DNA from: Klebsiella pneumoniae
GTDB lineage: Bacteria; Pseudomonadota; Gammaproteobacteria; Eutrophobiales; Eutrophobiaceae
Direction of reading: 5' to 3'
NCBI GenBank assembly: GCA_945878555.1
Contig: CAMDWI010000005.1
Coordinates: 1-64,000, forward strand
DNA: 64,000 nt
Shown here: positions 17,934 through 26,197 of the stretch, in pieces
Layout of the letters: each line of letters starts with the position of its first letter
How positions within the stretch are numbered: the first letter of the stretch is position 1
The notes under the pieces: model-generated
What the model was told of the DNA's origin: nothing
The model's database searches: none
The model's input: the letters and a program-made list of their open reading frames with translations, nothing else
Made by a program: the position numbers and the translations under genes

Positions 17934-18949
17934 TGACCCCAGACCCGCTGGAAGATCCGCTCGACGATGCGGCTCAGCAACTGTTCACGTTGCTTCACAC
18001 TGCTCATCGCCAGGTCAGGGCGGAATATCAGTCGATGTCTCAACACCGGTAACAGCACCGTCGCGATGTCTTCCGGTGACACATAGTCCCTGCCGCTTAT
18101 CGCGGCATGCGAACGCGCGGTTCGCAGGATATGGATACCGGCACGTGGCGAGGCACCGCCGCCGTCCTGGCCATCAATGTATTCCTTCACTTCACTGACA
18201 TCACTGTGATCCGGACGGGTCAGGTTGACCAGTTGTTGTACCTTCGCGATGATTTCATCGCCGACCTTCACCTTGTTGAAGATGGCCGTGCGTATCGCCA
18301 GCAGGCCATGTGTATCCATTACCGGAGTGATGACTGGCATCTCGGCATTCTCGATATTGCGACGGATGATCTCGCGTTCATGGTCCGCGTCCGGATAATT
18401 GACCAGCACCTTCATCACAAAGCGGTCCTGCTCGGCACGACCGAGCACAAACGTCCCCTCTTCCTCAATCGGATTCTGTGTGGCTGCCACCATGAACATA
18501 TCGGCCAGCTTGTAGGTGCCGCCGAGTTCTGTGGTGACACGTCCCTCCTCCATTGGCTCCAGGATCATGCCCTTAGAGGTCGTGCGTGCCCGGTTCAATT
18601 CATCTGCCAGCAGGAAGTTGGTAAACAAGGGTCCCTTGACCAGCAGTTTGACTTCGCCGCTGACGCTGTCAAAATTCTCGATACCGACCACATCTTTCGG
18701 TAACAGGTCTGCTGCAAACGAGATACGCCTGAAATCCGCCTCGACCGTTTCTGCCAGACTTTTCAGTAACAGTGTCTTTGCCAGTCCCGGCACACCTTCC
18801 AGCAGCACATGGCAGTTCCGACCCGGTGCGGCAAACAACCCGACCAGCAACAGTTTGACAACCTCATCCATGCCTACAATGCGTTTACGGATCTGGGTCT
18901 CAATCAAACCAATCCGTTCACGGATCTCCTGTATATCCTGTATCTGCAT
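17930..18949 (-). CDS. MoxR family AAA+ ATPase
   Basis: 339-residue AAA+ ATPase of the MoxR family, a chaperone type used for metal insertion or maturation of envelope complexes. Walker A is GVPGLAKT, Walker B FLLADELNRA, sensor 1 MVAATQNPIEEEGTF, and the C-terminal lid contains GASPRAGIHILRTARSHA and RHRLIFRP. I start at the ATG 18949 (MQIQDIQEIRERIG); 20 further in-frame codons upstream overlap a hairpin and look non-coding. It leads a five-gene operon moxR, DUF58, BatD-like, VWA, VWA. Confidence 0.95.
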   Translation of the reverse strand: MQIQDIQEIRERIGLIETQIRKRIVGMDEVVKLLLVGLFAAPGRNCHVLLEGVPGLAKTLLLKSLAETVEADFRRISFAADLLPKDVVGIENFDSVSGEVKLLVKGPLFTNFLLADELNRARTTSKGMILEPMEEGRVTTELGGTYKLADMFMVAATQNPIEEEGTFVLGRAEQDRFVMKVLVNYPDADHEREIIRRNIENAEMPVITPVMDTHGLLAIRTAIFNKVKVGDEIIAKVQQLVNLTRPDHSDVSEVKEYIDGQDGGGASPRAGIHILRTARSHAAISGRDYVSPEDIATVLLPVLRHRLIFRPDLAMSSVKQREQLLSRIVERIFQRVWGQ

Positions 18950-19008
18950 GCTTGTCTGTCCTGTTGTGTGATATCTGTGATGGCCCGGGTCAACCCCGGA
19001 AACATACA

Positions 19009-19030
19009 CGGCGCACTTCAGGGTGCGCCG
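19009..19030 (-). terminator. Hairpin between the amidohydrolase and moxR
   Basis: An 8-bp inverted repeat, CGGCGCAC / GTGCGCCG, with a six-base loop. It is 32 bases past the stop of the amidohydrolase (19062) and 60 bases before the moxR start. It fits a terminator separating the two operons, although no U-run follows. Confidence 0.5.
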
Positions 19031-19061
19031 CGTATGGTTTTATAGTTTATCCGGGTGTGGT

Positions 19062-20954
19062 TTACAGTTCCCTGCCTGCATCCACCTTGTCGCCTGCTCC
19101 ACCCGCTTCCCACTCGCGGATCTGTTTGATGACCTGCTCGGGTTGGATACCGGCCGGTTTGGTATTTTGCTCAGCTGCAAACTCCGTATCGATATAACGC
19201 AGGTGGCCGCCGATCATCGTCAGCAAGGGACGCACGGTCTTGATCATCGGGTCCGGCACGGCCTTCGCGTCAAAGTAGTTCTTGTTCAGTACGATAAAAT
19301 CGGCAAACTTGCCTTCTTCCAGTGTACCCAGCCTGTCCTCGCGGAATAAAGAATAAGCGGCCCAGGAGGTTGCAGTCTTCAGCGCCCAGATACGGTTGAT
19401 GCGTTGTGACGGCGCCAAAACCTTGCCATCACCGCCGACGCGGTTCACATACTGGCCGATATGGAAGAATGCGCCCTCACCTGCAACCGCATGGCTGTCG
19501 ATCTCGAACACCGCACGTACTCCACCCTCGATAATCGACTTCATCGGAACAACCCAGTTCAGGTAGGCATCTCCATAATCACGCGCCACATCCGGGCCGT
19601 CACCAGTGATGTATTTCGGTGCACAACTCATGATCATGCCGAGTTTCTTCAGGCGTGGTAACTGTTCCGGGCGCGGATTGACCCGGCAATGATCCGAGGT
19701 ATGGCGTTTCGCCTGTATCTGTTCAGCCGTCATTCCCGCCTCGGCCGAGCCCTGCTCGATCATGTCGAGCGCAACTTCCAGTGTACGATCACCGGCGATA
19801 TGGGTATTGCCCCAGCGCAGATCACGCACCGCGATCTCCTTGATGAATTTCAGCCGGTCACGCAATACTTCACGCTCCTTGATCTCGGGCCGTGCCTCAA
19901 TGGAGGTGGCAAGCAACGGGTAGGCACCGTCACCCGAGGATATGCTGATGCTGTTATTCCACAACCAGTCCGAGCCGGTACCGGTCAAATCGGTTCGGAA
20001 GACCGGCATGTCGGGCATGGTACGAAACCAGTAGCTGTCCAGCGCATAGGCGTAACGTATCGGCATCCTGTTCTGACGATCCATTTGCAGGATCGCCGCG
20101 GTCTGGTTATACATGCCGATACGGCTGGAGAAGGTGGTGATGCCGTAGGCCGTCCATTCGAGGAATTCCTGTTGCATCACATCCATGAACAACGGTATCG
20201 GCGTCAGCTCACCCTGCAACACACGCACAACTGAGCCGGACAGGTAAATACCGTCCTTGTCGTCCATGTCCGGGTATTCCTCATTACCGAAATAGCTGTG
20301 ATAGACCTCCATCGCCGGCGTGTTGACGACACCGCGATTTCCGAGAATCACTATGTTCTGATCAGTATTGGCCTTGTCCAGGATCTGTCTGGTCAGGACG
20401 CGATGCACCTTGAGGGCGACATCACTGGTCTTGTCGGTACGATCATCACTTACATTGATACGACGCGGCCAGTTGATAAAGACCCACTCACCCTTCTTGT
20501 GAGTCGCCTTCAGACCAGCGACCAGATCAACGGTTTTCTGTACAATATCTGGCCAGTCATCATCCGCGTCCGCCTCCACTGAGTAGTCCCCCTCAAGCGG
20601 CGGACCCCAGTGTTCCAGTGCATATTCATGCGGGTGTGAATGGGTGTCTATGATGCCGGGGATGATGGTGCGGCCCTTGACATCAAACACCTTTGTCTGT
20701 GGCCCGGCCAGCCGACGAATTTCCTCCGTCGTACCCAGCGCCATGATACGACCATCGCGCTCAGCAATACCCTGATAGGTCTTGCCTGCATTCTCATTCA
20801 CACCCGTATCATCCATGCTGACTACGTTCGCATTGATAAATACAGAATCCGCATACTGCAACAGGCGGGGGTCCTGTTGCTGGGCCAGACCCGCTGTTGC
20901 GTATACCAGTCCTGCGCCGAATGCGACTGCTGTTGTTGAAAATATCCTTTTCAT
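19062..20954 (-). CDS. Exported YtcJ-type amidohydrolase, copy 1
   Basis: Amidohydrolase-superfamily metal hydrolase of the YtcJ/exoenzyme regulatory protein AepA type, 630 residues. A signal peptide (MKRIFSTTAVAFGAGLVYAT, cleaved near LAQQ) sends it to the periplasm. The TIM-barrel metal motif is IPGIIDTHSHPHEYA, followed later by NTHIAGDRTLEVALDMIEQG and SDHCRVNPRP, with the terminal EGKFADFIVLNKNYFDA typical of the composite beta domain. Its substrate is unknown. It closes a minus-strand cluster with a metallo-hydrolase and cytochrome c. It is a close paralogue of the gene at 23354 on the opposite strand. G8 lies six bases before the ATG. Confidence 0.88.
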   Translation of the reverse strand: MKRIFSTTAVAFGAGLVYATAGLAQQQDPRLLQYADSVFINANVVSMDDTGVNENAGKTYQGIAERDGRIMALGTTEEIRRLAGPQTKVFDVKGRTIIPGIIDTHSHPHEYALEHWGPPLEGDYSVEADADDDWPDIVQKTVDLVAGLKATHKKGEWVFINWPRRINVSDDRTDKTSDVALKVHRVLTRQILDKANTDQNIVILGNRGVVNTPAMEVYHSYFGNEEYPDMDDKDGIYLSGSVVRVLQGELTPIPLFMDVMQQEFLEWTAYGITTFSSRIGMYNQTAAILQMDRQNRMPIRYAYALDSYWFRTMPDMPVFRTDLTGTGSDWLWNNSISISSGDGAYPLLATSIEARPEIKEREVLRDRLKFIKEIAVRDLRWGNTHIAGDRTLEVALDMIEQGSAEAGMTAEQIQAKRHTSDHCRVNPRPEQLPRLKKLGMIMSCAPKYITGDGPDVARDYGDAYLNWVVPMKSIIEGGVRAVFEIDSHAVAGEGAFFHIGQYVNRVGGDGKVLAPSQRINRIWALKTATSWAAYSLFREDRLGTLEEGKFADFIVLNKNYFDAKAVPDPMIKTVRPLLTMIGGHLRYIDTEFAAEQNTKPAGIQPEQVIKQIREWEAGGAGDKVDAGREL

Positions 20955-20960
20955 TGGTCA

Positions 20961-20968
20961 CCCCCCCC
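20961..20968 (-). promoter_or_regulatory. Homopolymeric G8 ribosome-binding tract of amidohydrolase copy 1
   Basis: Eight uninterrupted G on the coding strand, six bases upstream of the ATG at 20954, in the Shine-Dalgarno position. It belongs to the same family of G tracts as the one before the TonB receptor. Confidence 0.6.
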
Positions 20969-20995
20969 GTTAAATGACACCCGATTGTCTACTAC

Positions 20996-21886
20996 CTATT
21001 TCGCCAACGCTTCCTTGATGAGCCGATCAACGAAAATATGGTGCCAGCCGTTTATGGAAACACGATAGCCATCCGGATCGATCCACGCCTTGTAGCCTTC
21101 ACCTGCCTTCATCCGTGTGATTTTCTCTCCGAACCCGAACCAGTAGCCATGACCGCCCAGATACACATCAACCGGCAGGCTTTCCAGTGTCTTGAATGAT
21201 CCGGACAAGTCAGTAGTGATATCCGGATACTCCGGGTCGTCGAGCAGACTGTCCCCGTCGATGCGAACGCCGCACATGAAGATGACGTTGTACGGTTTTC
21301 CCTCTTCCTTCGCTACAGTAGTCCAGCTCGTGCATCCTTTCGTATGTCCCGGTGTCAGATGCGCGGTCAGCGTCGTGCCGCCAATCGTGATTTTCTCGCC
21401 ATCCTTGATGCGCCGGTCAACCTTCGCCGGGGTCCAGGGTTTCGAATGCGTATCGGATTTGCCACCGGTCTCGATGATTTCCGCGTCCTCTTCATGAACA
21501 AGTATCTGGGCACCGGTCGCTTCCTGCATTGAGGCATGGCCAGCCGCGTGATCGCCATGCGCATGCAGGGTCAGGATGTATTTGATGTCTTCCTGTTTAA
21601 AACCCAGCTTGTTGATATTGTCGAGGATCGCTGGCACGTCCTTCTCGAACAATGTGTCGATGATAATATGTCCTTCCGGTGTCGTAACCAGCCAGGACAG
21701 ATTATGTTGCGTGGTACCTACAAAGTAGATGTTGTCGATCACCTTGAACGGCTCCAGCTTTGCACTGCGATACGGATCGTCGTCTGCAGGCGATGTGAAG
21801 CGTACACCGGCCGGGGCCTGGGCCTGGACGGTTGATGAGATGGCCATACCAAGCGCCATTATTGCAATCAGTATTTGTGATTTCAT
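20996..21886 (-). CDS. Exported metallo-beta-lactamase-fold hydrolase, subclass B3-like
   Basis: 296-residue periplasmic metallo-hydrolase with a signal peptide (MKSQILIAIMALGMAISSTV, then QAQA). All metal ligands of the MBL fold are present: HAHGDH at residues 108-113, His181 in LTPGHTKGCTSW and His246 in GGHGYW. The order, the PGHTxGxTSW motif and NIYFVGTTQHNLSWLVTT resemble subclass B3 enzymes (the L1 type) rather than glyoxalase II. In this context, between an amidohydrolase and a cytochrome, a catabolic role is as likely as beta-lactam hydrolysis. G5 lies eight bases before the ATG. Confidence 0.85.
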   Translation of the reverse strand: MKSQILIAIMALGMAISSTVQAQAPAGVRFTSPADDDPYRSAKLEPFKVIDNIYFVGTTQHNLSWLVTTPEGHIIIDTLFEKDVPAILDNINKLGFKQEDIKYILTLHAHGDHAAGHASMQEATGAQILVHEEDAEIIETGGKSDTHSKPWTPAKVDRRIKDGEKITIGGTTLTAHLTPGHTKGCTSWTTVAKEEGKPYNVIFMCGVRIDGDSLLDDPEYPDITTDLSGSFKTLESLPVDVYLGGHGYWFGFGEKITRMKAGEGYKAWIDPDGYRVSINGWHHIFVDRLIKEALAK

Positions 21887-21965
21887 AGTGTAGTCCCCCT
21901 GTTTATGATGATAATGATGATAGCCTGATAATTTATGATTCTGTCACCGGATGTATCAATTCGAC

Positions 21966-22379
21966 TCATGGTCTGCCGGAAATGTATGCGGCCAGCGCGG
22001 CGATATCTTCCCTCGACAATAACTGTGCGACCGGACTCATGATAACATTCTGGCGGCTGCCGGACTGGAATGCCGTTAACTGGTCGATAATATATTGCCG
22101 CTCAAGACCGGCAATCCTCGGAAACATGTCCGGGTCCGGACTGAAGCCCCGTGGCCCATGACATTCAATACAGCCCTTGTCCATATAGACATTTTCTCCA
22201 TTTGCCACATCCGCAGCGAACACCGGGTTACTGCCATGATCATATGGCAGACCATCTGCACTTAGATCACTCGCCTGTACCGGGCCTTGTGCCAAGTGCA
22301 GAAACAATAACGCGGCAAGGACAGGTATGTACATTTGTTTTATCGAATTATTCAGGCAGGGCAAATACATAGATTTCAT
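21966..22379 (-). CDS. Small exported c-type cytochrome
   Basis: Single-heme cytochrome c of about 137 residues, with heme site CIECHG (Cys70, Cys73, His74) and a Met ligand likely in QNVIMSPVA. A PDPDMFPRIAGLERQYIIDQL stretch of the cytochrome c class I/553 type lies between. The ATG at 22379 overlaps the TGA of the preceding truncated PQQ-type ORF (ATGA). An internal ATG at 22334 gives a cleaner signal peptide (MYIPVLAALLFLHLAQG). It would be the electron acceptor of a periplasmic dehydrogenase. Confidence 0.85.
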   Translation of the reverse strand: MKSMYLPCLNNSIKQMYIPVLAALLFLHLAQGPVQASDLSADGLPYDHGSNPVFAADVANGENVYMDKGCIECHGPRGFSPDPDMFPRIAGLERQYIIDQLTAFQSGSRQNVIMSPVAQLLSREDIAALAAYISGRP

Positions 22380-22573
22380 TTGACCTGCTGCAACGGGCTG
22401 AACCGTTGTTCATCGTAGGTACGGCTGAGCATCAGCCAGTCGCCCACATCCGGGGCCTGCAACATCGCGTCAGTGACCGGTTTGAAGGCGTTACCCTGGG
22501 CGATCGCCAGGCGGCCTATAACTGTCAGTAGCAGTATGGAAAAGATAAATCGGAATCGTACTGATCTGTACAT
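22376..22573 (-). pseudogene. Truncated PQQ dehydrogenase N-terminus (65 codons)
   Basis: A 65-residue ORF from ATG 22573 (MYRSVRFRFIFSILLLTVIG, signal peptide, cleavage near IAQG). The mature part, FKPVTDAMLQAPDVGDWLML then SRTYDEQRFSPLQQVK, is the conserved N-terminus of PQQ-dependent alcohol dehydrogenases. The ORF ends where the family continues with a propeller of some 500 residues. It keeps a G6 ribosome-binding tract six bases upstream, and its stop overlaps the cytochrome start. It is either a deletion remnant of a dehydrogenase-cytochrome pair or a retained leader ORF for the cytochrome. A longer in-frame extension upstream looks non-coding. Confidence 0.75.
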
Positions 22574-22872
22574 ACTGCTCCCCCCGGCTGACAGTGCATC
22601 GTGCCGGGCAATTATAGAGACTGGCAAATACATGCGCAATTTATAACGGTAAAACAAAGGTGCTTTTACCGGATGCAGTCGCGTGTCCCCCGCACTATAA
22701 ATCAGACAGGACTATCCATCTGCACAATGCTTCCTTAATTACCCCGGCTATTGCATTTTTTCCTGAACTGGAGTTTTATTACAACCCGGTCAAACCCTGT
22801 AGCAACAGACTCCACCTTTTGCCAGAGTGACCGGGAAATACTGCCGTGTTCATGTTGTGTTGGGGGGTACCC

Positions 22873-23304
22873 ATGTTTCAGTCCAGGTGTAAACTCATCA
22901 GGCTGCTGGCGACAAGCGGCCTGTTGTTAATGTCAGCCGTATTGTCAACATCCGCCCTTTACGCAGCAGACGAAGATATCGACATCCCCTACACGGATAC
23001 CTATGGATACGTATACGACCCGGCAACTGGCACCTATATAAAACAGGACCCGGCATCCACACCGGAAACAGCTGTAACTACACCGACCAGCACAAACACC
23101 ACCCCGACTACAACCAGTGTTGCCGGGACCGCGACCACTACTGACACAGACTTGTCTGATACTGCTGTCCCATCAACAATCGGTCCGGAACAGGCATCTC
23201 CAGGTATGGCGATCCCCATGCTGCTGGGGATATTGATAGCCTCCGTTTTCATCTGGCTTGTCATTGCACGCAAGTTGAAAAAGCCGGATGGCACACAGCC
23301 GTAA
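22873..23304 (+). CDS. Small membrane-anchored protein with a Thr/Pro-rich linker
   Basis: 143-residue protein that I do not recognise. The signal peptide (LLATSGLLLMSAVLSTSALYA) is followed by an acidic, tyrosine-containing stretch (YTDTYGYVYDPATGTYIKQD), a long Thr/Pro/Val/Ala-rich linker (residues ~70-110), and a C-terminal membrane span (MAIPMLLGILIASVFIWLVI) ending in basic residues. I choose ATG 22873 because G6 lies five bases upstream; nine further in-frame codons exist. It is divergent from the cytochrome cluster and lies 49 bases before amidohydrolase copy 2, so the two may be co-transcribed. Confidence 0.65.
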   Translation: MFQSRCKLIRLLATSGLLLMSAVLSTSALYAADEDIDIPYTDTYGYVYDPATGTYIKQDPASTPETAVTTPTSTNTTPTTTSVAGTATTTDTDLSDTAVPSTIGPEQASPGMAIPMLLGILIASVFIWLVIARKLKKPDGTQP

Positions 23305-23353
23305 GATTGCAGCGAGAACAGGCATTATTATCAGTATGAAGAGGAGAGTAACC

Positions 23354-25228
23354 ATGCGTAAAACAATTTCAGGGACTGTCATCGCCATCGCGGCATTGCT
23401 GCTGACAGCGAATACGCCAGCCCAGCAGGCAGACCCGCGCCTGCTCAGCTATCCGGAGCTGTTGATTATCAATGGCAAGGTGGTCAGTATGGAAGACACC
23501 GGTCTGAATGAAAATATCGGCAAGACCTATGAGGCGCTTGCCGTCCGTGACGGGCGGATACTGGATCTCGGCACCACGGCCGACATACGCAAACTGGCCG
23601 GACCAGACACACGTGTGATCGATGTCAAAGGTCGGACTGTCATACCCGGCATCATCGATACCCATGCCCACCTGTGGGACTACGCCCAGGACCACTGGGG
23701 GCCAAAACTGGACAATATCTACCAGATCAAGGCAGAAAAAGACGATACCTGGAAGGACATCGTCAAAAAGACGCTCGACCTTGTCGCGTCAGAAAAATCA
23801 AAAAAGAAACCAGGCGAATGGATCATTATCAGCTGGCCGCGCCGGGTCGAAGGGATACAGAGTGATGTCGCCATCCGCAATCATCGCGTACTGACACTAC
23901 AGATGCTGGACGAGGTCAATACGGAACAGAAAATACTGATAGAAGGTAATCGCGGTGTGATGAATACACCGGCCATGCAGGCCTACGGAGCCTATTTCGG
24001 CGGGGATTATCCGGAGATGGAACCGGAATACGGCATTGTGCTGTCGGCCACGGTGGATCGTCTCTTGTTTGCCGAAGAGCTGTATGACATGAAGACACAG
24101 ATTGCGATGATCGGACAGGAGATCAAGGAATGGGCCGCCTACGGCACCACGGCCTGGTCGAGTTCGGTCGAATCGTACAAACAGCTGGCAGCCGTGCTGG
24201 CGCTGGATGCAGGGCAGCGGCTGGCCACGCGTGTGGCCTATGCGTTTGGACCGAGTTTCTACAGGACGATGCCATTACATCCCTACCTGCTGCATGATTT
24301 TCGCGGTTACGGCACTGACCACCTCTGGTTCAATGCCTGGAGCACGACCTCCAATGACGGTGCCTATCCCTTGCTTGCAACTACAATCGAGGCACGCCCC
24401 GAGATCAAGGAACGCGAGTTGCTGCGCGGACGCAATGACTATACCCGCCAGTACGCCGCGGCGGACCTGCGTTTCTCCAATACCCACATCGCAGGCGACC
24501 GTACACTTGATATTACGATGGACATGATAGAGCAGGGATCGAAAGAGGCCGGCATGAGTGCGGAACAGATCCGTGCGAAACGCCACGCCTCTGACCACTG
24601 TCGTCTGAACCCGCGTCCGGAACAGGTCCCGCGGCTGAAACAGCTCGGCATGATCATGAGCTGTGCTCCCAAGTATATCGGCGGTGACGGTCCGGAAGTA
24701 GCGAAGGACTACGGTGAAAAATATCTCGACTGGGTCGTGCCGATGCGTTCCATGCTTGAAGGCGGGGTAATGGTTGTGTATGAATCTGACACCCATGAAG
24801 TGGCCGGTGTGGGACATTTCTACTACCTCGGGCAGATGGTGACCCGCGAGACTGATACCGGCGTACTGGGCCCGGAACAGAAAATTAACCGTGTGCTTGC
24901 GTTGAAGACGGCAACGACCTGGGCCCCGTATTACCTGTTCAAGGAAAAGGAGCTGGGTACACTCGAACAGGGCAAGTTTGCTGATTTGCAGGTATTGAAC
25001 AAGGACTACTTTGACGCAAAGACGGTTCCTGACAATATGATCAAGACAGTCCGGCCATTGCTGACAGTTGTGGGTGGCAGGACGGAATATCTGGATCCTG
25101 CGCTGGCATCCGAACTGAAACTGCAACCGGAAGGCATCCAGCCGGAACAGTTGATCAAACAAATCAATGAATGGGAAGCCGGTACGAACAGGACCGGTCT
25201 CGACGCCACCACCAACAAGGATCAGTAA
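23354..25228 (+). CDS. Exported YtcJ-type amidohydrolase, copy 2
   Basis: 624-residue paralogue of the amidohydrolase at 19062-20954, on the opposite strand. Start ATG 23354 follows GAGGAGAG and opens MRKTISGTVIAIAALLLTAN with cleavage near TPAQQ. Metal and barrel motifs match copy 1: IPGIIDTHAHLWDYA, NTHIAGDRTLDITMDMIEQG, SDHCRLNPRPEQ, CAPKYIGGDGPEVAKDYG. One difference is that the second metal His is replaced (THAHLWD here, THSHPHE in copy 1). Copy 1 has FEIDSHAVAG where this copy has YESDTHEVAG. The two probably act on related substrates in the periplasm. Confidence 0.88.
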   Translation: MRKTISGTVIAIAALLLTANTPAQQADPRLLSYPELLIINGKVVSMEDTGLNENIGKTYEALAVRDGRILDLGTTADIRKLAGPDTRVIDVKGRTVIPGIIDTHAHLWDYAQDHWGPKLDNIYQIKAEKDDTWKDIVKKTLDLVASEKSKKKPGEWIIISWPRRVEGIQSDVAIRNHRVLTLQMLDEVNTEQKILIEGNRGVMNTPAMQAYGAYFGGDYPEMEPEYGIVLSATVDRLLFAEELYDMKTQIAMIGQEIKEWAAYGTTAWSSSVESYKQLAAVLALDAGQRLATRVAYAFGPSFYRTMPLHPYLLHDFRGYGTDHLWFNAWSTTSNDGAYPLLATTIEARPEIKERELLRGRNDYTRQYAAADLRFSNTHIAGDRTLDITMDMIEQGSKEAGMSAEQIRAKRHASDHCRLNPRPEQVPRLKQLGMIMSCAPKYIGGDGPEVAKDYGEKYLDWVVPMRSMLEGGVMVVYESDTHEVAGVGHFYYLGQMVTRETDTGVLGPEQKINRVLALKTATTWAPYYLFKEKELGTLEQGKFADLQVLNKDYFDAKTVPDNMIKTVRPLLTVVGGRTEYLDPALASELKLQPEGIQPEQLIKQINEWEAGTNRTGLDATTNKDQ

Positions 25229-25295
25229 GGTTGAAGTCGCCGGTAGCAGACCCTGTCTGCTAACGGCAGTTGTTCAGCCCCGATGTGACCCGGAA

Positions 25296-26087
25296 TTAAT
25301 GGGTCATCGCGTAGACGATATAATTGATCCCAAACTTGTACGCGAGTGCAGTCATTGGCTCCGGATAGACCGGGTCATCCGCATGTTCCCAGGCGTCACC
25401 CATGTCCATATTGTAATTGATCGCAACCATCAGGCGCCCGTCCTCGGCATAGATACCCTTCCAGCTGGCCGGGCCCTGCATTTGTGCACCGATCTCACCT
25501 GACAGGGTACGCACCAGATGGCGACGTCCCGGGATCTGGGTACGCTGATCCAGATCATAAAATACATGCAGTATAGGGTCGCCCTGCTGCATATTGATAA
25601 TCGGCCGGTCCGGAAACACGCGACGGATACTCTCGGTAAAGATGAGCCAGTCGGTGCTGCCATGAAAATCATCTACCACCAGAAATCCGCCCCGTTCCAG
25701 ATATTCACGCAAGCGCTTAGCCTCCGCATCCGACAAAGACCAGGTGCCGACCTGTTGTACAAACATCCAGGGATGGTCAAAGATCCGATCATCGTTCAGG
25801 GCCAGATGTATGCTGTCATCGGCAGCATTGATACGGGTCAGACGGCGGATGCCCTGGGTAATGTGGTACTCGGCGGCGGGGTAATCTATCGACCACATAC
25901 CATACCGGTTTGCCTGTGGGTTATCGGCATAGATCAGTCTGGCCATGTGGAATTCCGCTTCCGGCGTCGCGCGATCAGCGATCTGCCGGTATCCGTTCTG
26001 GCCGGAGGCACGCAACGACACCAGTGCGCATAACAACAGTAAAAACAGCAGTGGGTAAGTCCGTCTATGTGTGGCAGGCAAGCTCAC
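25296..26087 (-). CDS. Exported DUF4159 protein
   Basis: DUF4159 domain protein of about 263 residues with a signal peptide (THRRTYPLLFLLLLCALVSL, cleaved near ASGQ). DUF4159 is a glutamine-amidotransferase-like fold. Visible motifs are YAAEYHITQGIRRLTRI-like (PAAEYHITQGIRR), then DDRIFDHPWMFV, LREYLERGGFLVVDDFHG and AINYNMDMGDAWEHADD. A longer frame to 26126 exists, but that stretch is taken up by a hairpin, so I start at GTG 26087 behind GGCAGG. DUF4159 proteins usually accompany MoxR/VWA operons; here it lies 6 kb from one and beside gltA. Confidence 0.8.
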   Translation of the reverse strand: MSLPATHRRTYPLLFLLLLCALVSLRASGQNGYRQIADRATPEAEFHMARLIYADNPQANRYGMWSIDYPAAEYHITQGIRRLTRINAADDSIHLALNDDRIFDHPWMFVQQVGTWSLSDAEAKRLREYLERGGFLVVDDFHGSTDWLIFTESIRRVFPDRPIINMQQGDPILHVFYDLDQRTQIPGRRHLVRTLSGEIGAQMQGPASWKGIYAEDGRLMVAINYNMDMGDAWEHADDPVYPEPMTALAYKFGINYIVYAMTH

Positions 26088-26113
26088 TGACCTGCCTGTA
26101 TTTTCGGAGGGAA

Positions 26114-26139
26114 ATCCACCGGGCATAAACCCGGTGGAT
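26114..26139 (-). terminator. Hairpin terminator downstream of gltA
   Basis: A perfect 10-bp stem ATCCACCGGG / CCCGGTGGAT with a 6-base loop, 59 bases past the gltA stop in its direction of transcription. No strong U-run follows (TTCCCTCC). Confidence 0.6.
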
Positions 26140-26197
26140 GATATTGTTCCTGATAAACTGCCCGGCCAGCAACCCCAGGCGTGTTCATCACCGCAGA

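Noticed and set aside
22846-22872. Upstream ATG for the Thr/Pro-rich protein
   Set aside because: The G6 tract lies between it and the next ATG at 22873, which then has normal spacing.
26088-26126. Upstream start for the DUF4159 protein
   Set aside because: The extra residues begin inside the terminator hairpin region of gltA and give a less plausible signal peptide.
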